64,000 bases of DNA, taken from NCBI GenBank assembly GCA_035582835.1, contig JAYKAV010003094.1:75443-139442 (forward strand), in the 5' to 3' direction. The notes under the pieces are model-generated. The model was given only the letters and a program-made list of their open reading frames with translations. It had not been told where the DNA came from and made no database searches. This document shows positions 38,736 through 51,160 of this stretch, one piece after another. A program made the translations under genes and the position numbers. The DNA is from Phoebastria nigripes (Eukaryota > Chordata > Aves > Procellariiformes > Diomedeidae). Each line of letters opens with the position of its first letter. The first letter of the stretch is position 1.

Positions 38736-41700
38736 CAGTTTCTGGCTCGATGTTTAATCTGCAGTCTCCTGGAAAGATTGTATGTTGGACCTGATTCTGT
38801 TTATATTAGAAAATTCTAATGATTTACTATACAGGATTCTAGCATATATAACCTAAATTGAGTGCCCTGATAACTCCTTTACCCTATATATCATAGATGC
38901 TTAAGCAGTAAATCATTCTAATCCTTGGGTTAGGCAGTGTGCAACAGAACCCTACAACATTTTTTCTTTGTCTTTTAGAGGCTACAACCAGTAAACTGAA
39001 GTTCATTAACTGATGAGCTAACAGTGCTGTACTTTGTTGCTCTTCCTAACTGCCTGCTCCTTAATGGTGTTACCATAACTTTTTTTAATATTTACTAATG
39101 ATTCATACACAGTAAATCATCTCAAGATAGTGATTTGAAAATGTTTCTTCCCATTTTCAATTCTCTCTCTATTATCCCAGAATCTTAGAATTAGAAAACA
39201 GAAAACCAGAAGGGGGTGAGGGGAACTCTGTGCTTCATCAGTTGTATTTTTCTCACTATGCTCTTATTTGTATTGAATTTACCACCTCTTGCACTGACAG
39301 TGTGACTTCTTTCTAGCTGTTCTACCTTGTCTTCAAATGATAAATTATCATGCTTCTCAGTACTATGGAGTCTTTTGCTTTACACTTTGTCTTCCATTAG
39401 AATTTGGAAAATATGGTCAGATGCTCAGTTAGGAGAAACAGATTCATATTTGGTTTTTTCTGCATTTGCAGAAAGAGGATTTTCAAGGTGAATTTTAGGA
39501 CTTCCCTCTTATGAACGCTTTAAGATCTCGAAGTGTCTCTGTCTGTGAAGTCCTGCTAAATGATGTGTGTGGTATGTTCCAACACATATTACTGCCTGCG
39601 GAGTTGTGGCAGGCAACTTCAGAGTCTTGTCCACTCTTGTAGTCCTCTCTTCTATTTTGTTTAATGCAGACCATACACTATCCAACTGTTATGGTGGTTA
39701 TTAAACAAATAAAAACATTCTTTTTGCTACAGAGTCAACCATGACAGTTGCTTTCCTCTTGTAGGATTGCTAAACTGTCTTTTGTATTAGCCCTGTGCTT
39801 CATCCATCACAAAATTGTACCATAATTTCCTATCCTGCTCCAGCAGAGATAAATCTCTAGGTAGACGATATCCTGAATATAAGTTGACAATGTTTCCTTA
39901 CTTTTAGCAGGAGTGAATACCTACTTTTTCTCTGCACTCCACCCCCCCAACCTCCCCTTGAGCACCATGTTGCACCAGCAACCATGTCTCTGTGACACAT
40001 GCATTCCTCTGGAACAACACAGCTTACAAAGTGCAGGCAGAATGCAATGCAATATACAGTAATCTCGGCCAAGGGAATCGGTTGTGAAATGAGTTTTTGG
40101 AAGACCACACTACTCAAGCATTTTCATTCTGTAGCACCTGTTAGTTAGTCTTAAGTGTTTGTGTTAAAATAAATGAGTGGAAAAGACTTCATGCATTTCA
40201 GCCATGACCACAGATATTATTGCCATCATAAGACACTTTACATACTGGTCAATTTTGCATAATGTATAGTTTAACATGTGTTTAAATATATTAGTATCTT
40301 ATGCTATAGGATTCCAAAAAGGTACTAGAAGCTCTTGACTGTTCTTTTTTATTATATTCCACTTCTAGAAAGTTCACAGTTTTAGTATTTACTTCAGAAC
40401 TCTTCTCGTTAGGTAGGGCCTCAGAGGCACTTCAAATATTAACCAAGAACTAAAGAGTTGCAGAAAGGAGGCTTATTACCTGCTTGTTCGTTACTACTCA
40501 CTTGGGCAAATTAGCTTGCTAGTTCAGCAGTGCATATGGATCCATTTATGTCATTTAAACTGTGTTTGCATATATGTTCCATGCTGGACAGCTGAAAAAG
40601 AGAAGCAGAAAAGTGGCAAGCACAGGAAGCCACAACTGGCAGCTTGGTAATGAATATAGCTAGAGCTCTTATCTGAAATGCACAGAACTTGTAAGATGAG
40701 CGCAATTAAGAGTATACTGAAATTTCTGAGTCCCTATTGCTTACAAGTTTGAGTGCTGTGGGCTTAAACAGTAACAAATGTTTTCTGTTTTATAGCCTCT
40801 CTTGCTGAGTATTTTGATGCCAAAAAGTACTAGTAAGTGTGACATGTTCATACCTATACCTTCTGAAAGAAGGATAATATGCCTTTCAGATCCTTGCCAC
40901 ACGTTTTGTATTTTGTCAGCTATGAGAGCAAGGCCATCTGATAAAAAATGCACATAATACTAATGAGTAAATGTTTTGTTTTTCTAGGAAGCTTTACTGG
41001 AAGCAGGAGGGGGAAGGAATAATAATAAAAAAAAATTCTAGTTTCCCAGATTTAAATCTGATCAGACCAGCATAACACAGTATGTAAGAATTTGTTACCT
41101 TGAGTTTTGTAGAACATGTCCTCAAAAAGAGTATCTAGATCTAACTAGAAGACTTGTAGTGATGGTTTGTTTCAGTGAGTGTCACGCTCACTAATTACAA
41201 GCAAATGTCTTACTTTCATTAGTACTTGCTTTAGTTTGTTGGTTGTCTTATATTTCTGCTAGATTAAGCATTCTCATTTCTTAACTTCCATTGTTTTTTC
41301 ATTTGTTTTAAGCTTTCTGAAGCAGTATGCCTGAAGTAAAGGCAACACTGGGCTTGCAATAAGACTGCATCTTACTTGGTCAGTTAAAATTTTCTGCTCT
41401 CTAACTAACGCTAAATTCAAAGTGAAGAGCACTTAAAATGATCTTTTATGGTATAATAGAGGACTCAAACTGAAAATCGTAAATCTTTTGAGATCTGGCA
41501 GCAGCAAACGACATCTTAACCACAAACCCAACTGAATATTTTATCTTACATATACATATCTTTGCCTATGAATGTAATTTTCCACAAATGACTGTCAGTT
41601 GAATGACTTTGACAGATGTCACTGTCAGTTGCTCGTCAGACGAAACTGCCTCTGATATGCTGAATAGTACATCACCTTCAGACCTTATAGAAGGTGAATG

Positions 41701-42029
41701 TGCTACTGCAAGTGTATTTTTCTTGCCTTGGTTCTTACAGGGGTTTAATATAGCATAAAAAGCTGTGTGACTTGCAATATGAAAACATATTTTTTGTTTG
41801 TTTGGTTTAGATTTTGTTTGTTTAGATTTCTCTTCAGGGGCAAATTTTTGTAATCATATAAGGAATATTCCTTGATTTAATGATTAGTAATAAAGAAAGA
41901 AATCAATGTTAAGAATTATTAGGAACGTAATAGAGGAATTAAATAGAAAACACCACTGTGATTATTTAAATCTGCAATAAACATACAAGAACTGTATGCA
42001 ATCCTTTTTTCTTCATTTCAGTTATGGAT

Positions 42030-42585
42030 GAAAAAAAGGTTTAGAGAAGGATGACAAAGATAATCAAATGTACAAAACTATCTTCTGCATGAAGAAAAAG
42101 CATACTGACTAGGAACCTTCAGGGGAAAAAAATAAAGAAAACTAAGGGGTATATGGAAGGAGGTTTACAAAATAAGAACTGTAGAGGAGAAGGTGGATAG
42201 GTATTTGTTTCAGTTCCACCATAAGAATGAGAGGCATAAAATAAAACCAGTGGTATTCAGAGCAAACCAAGGAAAATGGCTCTTCACACAACATATTATT
42301 AAGCTGCCATGTGGTGTTATGGATAGTGAAAATTTACATGATCTCAAAGGGTGATAGTTCAGATTCCTGAAAGAAAAATAACTTAAGAACTGTTATATAA
42401 AGAAGATAACACTTCTACTCAAGAAGTTTTTGAGCTGCATCTTGCTGAGGTCTAGAAAATATTCTGGGGAAGTATAGCTATGTGCTTGCCTTCATCTTCC
42501 CAAGGCACCTGCTGTTGGTCACTGTAAGGGTCAAGATAGCAGGCTAGACAGACTCTCTTTCCCCGGTATTTTCACTCAACATACA
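42030..42585 (+). mobile_element. CR1-family LINE, 3' end (ancient, + orientation)
   Basis: Sense-strand sequence follows the 3' end of an old amniote CR1-type LINE. In order I recognise: a GATGACAAAGATAATCAAATG-like block, GGTTTACAAAATAAGAA, GGCTCTTCACACAACATATT, a block around GTTATGGATAGTGAAAATTT, GAGCTGCATCTTGCTGAGG, and CTGTTGGTCACTGTAAGG followed by GGCTAGACAGACTC, which corresponds to the usual 'gctggatggac' end. The copy is heavily diverged with indels and has no coding capacity. The match is to a remembered consensus, so the exact subfamily is not assigned. Confidence 0.8.
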
Positions 42586-43526
42586 AGCTGCATCTATTTC
42601 AGAAATATTTGAGTGTACCTAACAGGAAAACAAAAAGTAGGAGAACATTTTGTACATTATGACAGAATTTACCTCTGGAAAAAAATGTCTTACCTCTCTG
42701 AAGAAGAAACATTACTTTGAGGATACAGCTGTCTGAAAAAGGCTTTATGAGTTTGGTGTTTATTGCTTTTCAATCACTTCTGGTTCAAACAGGTTATTCT
42801 TGCAAAAAAAATCTCTCTTTGGGAGTGATGCAGGCTATTGTGTATTCTGGTGGCTGTTAGGTTGGGATGGTAGGCAGTGACTATTTAGTGGTATGAGTTA
42901 TACAAGAGTTCTTAAACATTTCTCACTTAACCTATACAGGCTATATCATCTACGAAGGCAATTATATGTTGATTTGATCAGCTAGTTTTTAAATGACTAA
43001 CATACTGCATCAAACAGACTTTTGCATTTTTTAAAAAATATGTGCTCGGATTCTTTCAGGTCCTTACTGGTTTTCTTCATTGACATTTTACATAGTTTTC
43101 ATAGTTATCCTGTTTGGACAACAATATATTTCATATTTGCTTTTTAAAAATAGAAAACAAAAAAGAAAATTCTAGTAGTGTCTGTTACATATGAGCAAAA
43201 TAACTCATCTAATTTGATACATGCTGCCTGAGTTATTACTATTATCATTCTTGTCTCCTCCCTTACTTAGTTCTTATTCCTTAGTAATTTAAATTAAAGT
43301 ACTGTGGCAATAAGAGAGATGAAATAGTTGCTTTATTTCATTTTTTTTTAAATGGGGAAGGTAAAGATCTTTCCATCTGTCAACTGCTGGGGTTTTGGGT
43401 TTTTTTGCTTTTGTCTTAACTGAGATCGCTTTTTATTAATTTTTTTTTTTACTAGTTTATTAGTTCTCTTACTTTATTCTGCCTAATAGTTTTGTTTCTT
43501 CCTTGCATTTTCCCTATTTTTCACAG
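42586..43526. other. Intergenic, T-rich, no gene seen
   Basis: AT-rich sequence with T tracts near 43,342 and 43,440; nothing else recognisable. Confidence 0.6.
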
Positions 43527-43685
43527 CCAGAAAGTTTTTGTCCTAAATCCAAATTCATTTCAGAGAATTCGATTTCAGAATCAACACAAAACGATTCTCA
43601 GCTAGTATTACATTTTCTTGACAACACTAAGTTATACACTTCACATTTTTTCTCTGGTCAAAGCAATGTCATTAAAATGACTTAA
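43527..43685 (+). other. Acceptor-bounded open segment (52 codons), unidentified
   Basis: A strong acceptor-like run (CATTTTCCCTATTTTTCACAG) precedes 52 open codons beginning PESFCPKSKFISENS and ending at TAA. No consensus donor lies within it, so if real it would be a terminal exon. It lies 1.2 kb before the other candidate terminal exon. The low-complexity Ser/Asn/Phe-rich peptide makes chance the likelier explanation. Confidence 0.15.
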
Positions 43686-44453
43686 TATGCAATTTTACAA
43701 CTAAATGTACAATCTTACAAACTCCTGGACTTTAAGTTTGTGGGCTAAGGTGGTGCACTGTCCATTACCCCTGAAAATAATAGACTCTCATCTTTCTCAA
43801 TTTGTACTTATTATGTGCTTTGTCATGTAACAGTACTTACCTACTGATAGAAATGAGTGATGNTTTTGGATGAGCCTGGAAGATAGGACTCAATTATACA
43901 AGAACTGACATTTCGGATAAAGATGACATTTTACGTGATACCAAGGAAAANAAACTTGGTAATACGTGGTTTTGGTTTTTGGTTCATGCTCTGTAGTGGC
44001 TTGCTCCAGGTTCCTGGTAGTCATCTGTAGCTGTATTGTTTGAGCTTTTACAGAGGCTGGTATGAATTCCCTGCTTCTGATGAAGTTTTATGGCTTTGAA
44101 AACCCTGCTAGATCACCTTTACAAATTTGTGATCTCATTGGGGTCAAAGAGGAATTTTTAAATTTCTTTTAAAAGAAAAAAANCATCTTAGTCTAGTAAA
44201 TGCTAGGTATCTGGAGAGAAAAATCCTGGGTTTATAGCCAATTTCCCCTATTATATAGTATTTGTTATTACTATTCCTCCTCTTCAGTGTTGCAAGATAA
44301 AACAAAACATTAAGCTACATATTTTATTTGGAGGAGGAGGAATATTTTGGTGGGTTTGGTGTGTTTTTGTTTTGTTTTCAGAACTAAGTATAAATATTTC
44401 CAGAGGCATATAGTTGTATATGAGTTTGTTTTCCTGCTCCATCAGTTCTGATT

Positions 44454-44464
44454 GGGGGGGGGGG
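44454..44464 (+). repeat. G11 run
   Basis: Eleven G within AT-rich sequence. Similar shorter G runs occur at about 12,743, 29,405 and 58,821. Assembly length is uncertain. Confidence 0.8.
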
Positions 44465-44741
44465 AGAGAAAAAAGTCCTGTTTTAACAGAGGGAAAACAA
44501 CTAGTTAAGCCTTGTTCTCCCTTTCTGAATGCACGCACCTGTGGGTTACCACAGTTTAAAAAGGAGTATTTTTGTGGGAGCTGTTTGTTAAAATAGTGTT
44601 ACCTGCCTAGATTCTTGGCTTGCTTTCTTCTATTCAAAATAAGTAGTAATTTTTAAATGGAAAAGAAAGCATTTTTGTAATGACAGAATCAACTTACTGT
44701 AAGCCTCATCTTGTCCTTAAATTACATTTTCATTCCTATAG

Positions 44742-44858
44742 AATGAAGAAATAGAAAGATATGTTGCTGAGTATGCCAAGTTGGAAAAGGAGCACTTTCC
44801 TTGCTTTCAATACAGGACTGAACTTGATGGAGAATCGGAGATTGTTTTTGCAACATAA
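44742..44858 (+). other. Candidate terminal coding exon or exon fossil (38 codons + stop), unidentified
   Basis: A pyrimidine-rich acceptor (TTTTCATTCCTATAG, ending 44,741) is followed at once by 38 open codons ending in TAA (44,856-44,858). In this frame the acceptor's own TAG is a stop, so the frame opens exactly at the exon border. The peptide starts NEEIERYVAEYAKLEKEHF, continues CFQYRTELDG and ends in SEIVFAT. It is charged, helix-prone at the N side and unusually protein-like for this AT-rich region. An AATAAA lies near 45,249, giving a plausible 3' UTR of about 0.4 kb. I cannot name the protein and see no convincing upstream exon. It may be a real last exon of an unannotated gene, a lncRNA exon, or a fossil. 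Confidence 0.3.
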
Positions 44859-47800
44859 AATGCTGGAGTTATGTTGCTATCAATTTTGCCAAGACCAAGG
44901 CATTTGAAAACCAAAATGTCTATAGATTTCTTCATCATGTACTGTTCTGCCTAAAAAGCAAAACACTAGGGATGAAACTTTCTCAGTGAAGATAGTGGAA
45001 AATTTTGTTACTGATTTTTAGTAAACTTTGGATTTTACTAGTATTGGAATATCAGCTTTATTCCTTTTTCCCCACCCCCACTCCCCAACAAATAATGAAC
45101 ACAAGGCTCTGAATTATATCCAAAGTGGAACTTCTTATAACACTGTGACTTGAGTTAGATTCACAGATAAAAACTTGGTAAACTTTTCTGCTAATTAAGT
45201 ACAACATAGATTCTTACTTCATTTTAACACTTTTGTCTTTGAATTGAAAATAAAATCTTGCTGAAGGGAAATGGGAAAAATTGTGGAAATGGAGAAAGCA
45301 AATCTTTAGAGTAGAACAAAGCAATGCTTTCAGAGTTAAATATCAGGTGCTAAAAGTGGAAAACACCTTTTTAAATCCCATATTTGTAGAATCTTTATAA
45401 CTACAGTTTTTCTGTAGGTAACCCATCTTAAGCAACATTTTGGCTACAGGTTTTATTAATTTTATTTTAACTATTCTGGTAGTATGCATATGACTGAGCA
45501 GCAGGATATCTTTCATGTACAAAACACTCACCAAATATTAGTAAAACTGCACTCCTGTCAATCTTCTATTTAAACGAAAGCAAAAAGAACTTAGAGGCCC
45601 CAGCAGATCTAATAAAGGTTTGTGTTGCTTTCTACCAATGCAGGATGATTACAAGTATGGGAGGATAACAAGCTGAAAATTTCTGATATACAAGTATAAG
45701 TAAATATTTTCATAAAGTATAAATGTACTGTAAGAGTATTAGCAACATGCTTTCTACTTTCCATAGATGCCTTGTGGCCTTCTGCCTAATCTTTGGAAAC
45801 AATAACTGTGACACTGATGTATTCAGTGCTATTGTGCCTGTTGTATTAGGGGAAAAAAAAAAAAAGACACTTCAGAATAAGATATTCTGTTTAAGACACA
45901 TTTGGACAAACCAGGGGGTAAATCTGCCTGGGAAAATGGGATTTAAGTGTCTAGAAAACAAGATTAGCCTTTTCCATTTGATCTTTGGTGAAATCATGTT
46001 GAACTGAGATGTTTCAGAGTTGACAGCTCCTAGCGAATTCTCTTTTTCTTCATGTTACTGAATTGGAGAGCAGAGGCCACAGGCCCTGCTGCCCTTTTAT
46101 TGTCTTACAGGTCTGTTGAGTCAATTCTCATGCAAGAACTTGTGTTGCATATATTGAGAAGCTAAGGCTTCACTAATAGTATTTGACATTATAATAGATT
46201 TCCAGCCAAAATTATAGAGAAAGATTAGATGGATTCAAATCTCTGTGATTAATAGGATATGTTACTTCACGCAATTTTTTTCTTCTTTGAAGTAAGAATA
46301 CAAATGAATGTCATAATGCAATTATAGTCTTTGCAACTTCCTAGAATTACTACCTCAAGTAGGTGGCAAAAAAGGTAAATAACAACTATCTCTTTCTTGT
46401 TTCAATAAAAATCAAGCATAAGCCTCCGTAGTTAATGCAAAAAGAAGGTTATGTGTACTTTTTTCTTAATTATGTAATGATGAAGGCCATGTACATGGTA
46501 TCATTTTAAAAAAATAATACTACCGCAGCCGTGAAAATTATTGTGTGGCAGACCAGCTAAATTCAGGGGAAAAAAAATCAGTGGAATTATTATCTGTTCA
46601 TAATTTTGTAAGAGACAATCGGCGTTCTAAATAGAGATTAAAAGTACAGTGCCTCCGAAGAGTAGATCTTTCATGTGGAAGTTGTATCTCAGCTGGCACT
46701 CTCTTTCTACTCTGCTATTAATTCAGTTGAGTAGTTTGCATTTATTGCACAAGAAAGTTAGGGTGGATAAGTATAGAATCTCCTCATCCACAGGTAGACA
46801 TTTATTGTCTGCAATGAGAATGTGTATAGAGGTATTGGGCAGAACTTTCTAAGCTGAGTCTCAAATGTTAGAGAAACCAAGTGTTGCATTCACAGAAACT
46901 AAAATTAGTAGCTCTCATAAAACCTGATACTTCTGAAAATAAGACTGCTTATATAAAATAACTGATACTGAGCTATAAATGAGAGAATATCTGGAACACA
47001 GTTGTCTTGTTTCCATGTATTTCATCCTTGTGAGATACACAGAGGAAGAGCAGTGCTGTTTGAATTATAACCATAAATTTGGTTCCAACAGAAGGAAGGG
47101 CTCAACTTGTGGGGAGTTTTCACATCTGGTTTGCTGAAAAACCATCCTGTAATGCGTGCAGAGTGTAAGGACTACCATAGTGCTATGTGAGCTTCTCCAC
47201 TAGTTTGTGAAATTCTGAGACTATTATTGAAAACACCATTCCACAATAGTCTTCAAAAAGCTGACCTGGACGTATAATCGGTCATCAGTGATGATCAGAG
47301 CTATGTTTTTGAGTCAAAGGAGTTCCTTTGCAATGAGATAGACATACAGGAATGCACTTTGTCTCAAGTATCCATATTTCCAACTTGGAAGACTTTATAA
47401 CTGTGGGTAAAATGCTTCCTGTTTCTCACCTCCTCAAGCAGTACTGTGGTGATTTCAATGAGCAAACTATAGGTTAGCAAATCCCAGTTGGGTGGTTGTA
47501 TTTTTTTTTTCTTAGATGCCTTTTTTTTTCCTTTTCTCCTTTTTGTTGGGGGCAGAACAGTATTCTAAATCTTGTCTGAAAGATGAAAAATAAAGTGATG
47601 TTAGATTTTAATACTTAATATTAGCTATGTTGTTCATCCATGATATCATCTAAGAGGCTTTGTGTGAAATTTTGTTAAATGTATTTTTACCTACAATAAA
47701 ATCAGACTTGTAAAACACCCTTCTGCCCACTTCTTTACCTGGCAGGCTCAGGGTATGTTTTGTGTATATTATGTGATACACATTTCAATTCCAGGAATTA

Positions 47801-48432
47801 ACTACTATTTTTTTATAGAGTATGTTCTATAGAAATCTCTCCCAAGTCACTAAAAAAAAAAAAAATCCTTATTATCATACAGAGTCCAGGAAGGCAACTT
47901 GCCATGCTAGATGAAAATCCTCATAAAATTATGATTATCAATAATACATGTTGTAAAGGCTTATAGTTGCAGTGCAAGAAAAAGGGAATAAAAATGGCGC
48001 TCTCTTATGGCAAAAGAATGAACCTATAAATATGGTTTCTTCTTCCTTGATAAAACTGTAACCTTCATTTATTGAGCAGTATCTGCTCACTTTACTAACC
48101 AGAATATTCTGAATGCATTACTCCTGTGAAATACTGAAGGAGCCATGAGAGAAGCCAGCTGGACCTACGTATAACATGTTAACGACATCACCAAAATTGT
48201 TAGCAAGTTTCTCTCACAAAGTGGTCTTTTATAAGAGAGGTTCTTTAACTAGAAGGAGCCAAATTGTTTTTTAGTTTTCAGAGTTTGCAAGACTGGCAGC
48301 AAAAAAGTGGAGGGAGGTGTTGTCTGGGTTTTTTGGGGGTAGGGGTGTAAAATGAGAACCTTATGATATGTACTCTTTGGAGGGGGAAAAAAAACCCCAA
48401 CCACCACCAAAAAAACCCCACCACCCCCCCCC

Positions 48433-48463
<31 letters not shown>

Positions 48464-49804
48464 AAAACAACCCCAAAACAACAAAAACCACGAGGCCCCA
48501 TCATGAGGTTTTGAAGACTCTTCTAGGTATATTTACACTTGTACAAGTCTACAGCATGAACTTCCTTGTGAGGAATTACTAAACCCTGAGAAAGTAATCT
48601 CAGAATTTGAAAATTAGACTTTTTAAGATCACATTATTACTCTAGCAGTAATAAAGTAATTACTCTAGTTATGTTTCTTTAAAAAGATTTCATACTGATC
48701 AAATGAAAAGTAGGGTTTCTTTCTTTTCTGATCTGGAATCTATTCTTTATCTGTTTCTTGCTCCACCTCAACTTTTTAAGCTTTTCCAACACTGCTTGTG
48801 TCTAAAATGCGATTGCTTTCATTTAATCAGTAGCCTACTCTCTCACTTTGTAGAGCAGCTAGCACTCTTTATGGCGTATTTCATGACAGCAAGACCATAT
48901 CCCAGAATTCAGTCAGAATTTCAGATCATCTAGCAATATGCTATTTCTATTCTGCTTCATTTTGATAGTCCAAATATCTTTGGTGGAAAACTTGTCTCAG
49001 GTAGAAATCAACATACTTTAATAGAAATCACTCCATGGGAAAGATGAGAGCATTAAGGATCTAAAATGGACATCTGAGCATTGAATTCCTAGATCAGATC
49101 TACATAATGCTGTGGCAAAGCATCTATGGCAGCACTGCTTGCTGCTGGCNGCTTTGTTAGGCAAAATGATGTCAAATATTCACTTTAGATATTAATTTGC
49201 TGTATTAGCACATGCTAGACTTTGGGTTTCTTCCCCGCCCCACCACACCCCCCAGCTTGATGTACAGAAAGAATGCATAAAATCCTGGCTCTATAAAATA
49301 ATCTCAGTATCTCTAGAACTTGACTCTGCCTTCTCCTTCATGGACAATTGTACAGAACTCCCCCAGTAGTGAAGCAAAGAAAGAACTGCCCTTACCTAAT
49401 AGCCAGATCTGAGAAAAAAAAATCCTGTTTCTGTTCTGTTTCTTCTCTCCCTGTGTAGCTGAGCTGATGGGCTTTGAGAGGTTGNCTTTGACTGCGTACT
49501 AGTCTGTAAAACAGACTAAAGTAAGGTAACATCAGCAAATGGGAAATTTGGAGAAAAAGAATATTACTGCAGATACAGATAGGGAGAAAATAAACTTTTG
49601 AGTATCCCTTCTGTGCATGANTTGGACCCATGTATGGATGTTGTGCCTGACTATAAGAGCTCTAACTATGGATAATTCAGAAAAAGGGCAGTAATAATTT
49701 TAATTTCTGATTATTGAGCTTATTCTGGTTGCTAGTAGAGTGTGAACATTGTACTGCTAGGAAAGAGATCGTACAGTTAGGCTGGCTCTATAACTCTTTA
49801 CACC
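44859..49804. other. Intergenic; possible 3' UTR then featureless AT-rich DNA
   Basis: The first about 400 nt could be the 3' UTR of the candidate exon at 44,742 (AATAAA near 45,249). A further acceptor-like site at about 45,643 is followed by only ten open codons. The rest is AT-rich with the A/C tract at 48,387 and short homopolymers. Confidence 0.5.
48387..48491 (+). repeat. A/C-only low-complexity tract
   Basis: About 100 nt made almost entirely of A and C, including (CAAAA)n and a C10 run. The reverse-strand frames over it encode only Phe/Val/Gly/Trp strings and are artefacts. Confidence 0.9.
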
Positions 49805-49960
49805 AACTCAAGGAATCACGGTGTATTACAGATGATGGAGATAGAAAAGGACTTTGCACTATATAGTACATTTGACAGTCAACATAATTTTCCTCTCTTG
49901 ATGTAATTTTTGTCTAGATAAATTAGTTTTCAACTGTGTCCTATGGAGAGGAAAACCTCT
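49805..49960 (-). mobile_element. Probable CR1-family LINE terminal fragment (- orientation)
   Basis: GGAATCACGGTGTATTACAG, GATGGAGATAGAAAAGGACT, then a block around TTTTTGTCTAGATAAATTAG and TTCAACTGTGTCCTATGGAG resemble the reverse complement of an old CR1 3' terminus ('agatggaaaggacc...', 'ttgtctagtctagttt'). The similarity is patchy, so this is a moderate call; chance similarity cannot be ruled out by eye. Confidence 0.4.
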
Positions 49961-50999
49961 CTATAATGAAAAGTAATTAAAAAGAAAAAATCTTTCTTTT
50001 ACTGCTGTAAATAATACTTTATTCTCAGTCTCTATAGTGACTGATTATGAAAAGTGCTCAGAATTAGTTTCTAAGTTTCTCAGAATTAGCAAAAATAGCT
50101 GTTACAACAAGCTGTTTCAAATACAGTTTGTAAGTATTACAAATGTTTAAAAAAATTGCAAAACTAATTGAGATAACAACTATCAGTGGATCTTATGGAA
50201 ATTCACTAACCATCTTCTAATGTGATGTTAGCTTCACTTTATGACTTTTTAGACTGACTTCAGCCAATTGCAATGCGATTTTTTTTTTTTTTTTAATTAA
50301 CTAATTTGATAATTCTCCAGTAAAACCTGCTGACATGTCTAAACATTAAGATCTATCATACCCTTCAATTTTTGTTCAATAAAGAGCTAAAAAGAATGAG
50401 CAAGACATAAATCTGAAATGAAAGCATGAAGTCAGTCAGTCAACAATCAAACACTCCTCTTGTTTTATCAGGTATGCCACTATTACCTTTGCTCCATTTT
50501 GATAGTCAAATTGCCAAGTTGGAGACCAATTTCATGGATTTAATTACTTGCCTCACTTAAATTCCTGGCCCCCTTTCCTCCTATATTTCTTGGGCATTCC
50601 CTTATGGCATTGGGGCTTCCCAGAGACAGATTTTCCAATGTAGATTCTCAGCATGAGACTTCTCTTCTGTAACTTTAGGGATCTCAAAGTTAGCATATAG
50701 TCTCCCCCTATCAACAGAGAGAAAACATATTTTAGTGCATGTCCTAAAGTAAGTGCCAAAGAAATGGAGAATGGGTTCTCCTTTGGAAGGGGCCTATCGC
50801 CCTTCATTGACTGTAATGGGCAACCAGGCATTTGGCTTTAGACTAGAACCTTAATTCTGGGACGACAAAAGGGAGGTGAGATCCTCTTCCATTTGTTTTA
50901 CTCTTTCCGGGTGCGGTTAGTTTTGCTGAATATCTGCCCACACATGACTACTGCTGAAAACAATTGTAATTCTCCTTTTGGATTTCACATTCTTTGGCC

Positions 51000-51160
51000 C
51001 TGTGTGAGTCAGTGAATGCTGGCATGATGTAACAGGAATATCAAGGCAACGGTGCCCTTGAGGCATCCTGGCATTTGCATGAATTTGGGGATTTCTGTGT
51101 ATTGTGGAGGCTGGAACAAATACAGTTCAACTGATGAACTGAAGAAAAGGTCAAGCGAGC
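51000..51160. promoter_or_regulatory. Candidate regulatory block with perfect octamer
   Basis: ATTTGCAT (51,073-51,080), the POU-factor octamer, lies in a repeat-free block of higher complexity than its flanks. Conservation is inferred from appearance only. Confidence 0.2.

Larger units (their letters stand above)
32061..42029. other. Intergenic; exon-like minus unit and regulatory-looking blocks
   Basis: Holds the 56-nt minus-strand acceptor/donor unit at 32,849-32,904, a T tract at about 33,123 and the DR1 and RFX-like motifs listed separately. A further repeat-poor block lies at about 34,880-35,070. No gene is recognisable. Confidence 0.6.

Noticed and set aside
42004..42060. Acceptor-like site before an ATG (TTTCAGTTATGGATG)
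   Set aside because: The frame stops after a few codons and the region is the start of the CR1 relic.
48249..48491. Minus-strand frames of 68-80 codons
   Set aside because: Translation of the A/C-only tract; pure low complexity.
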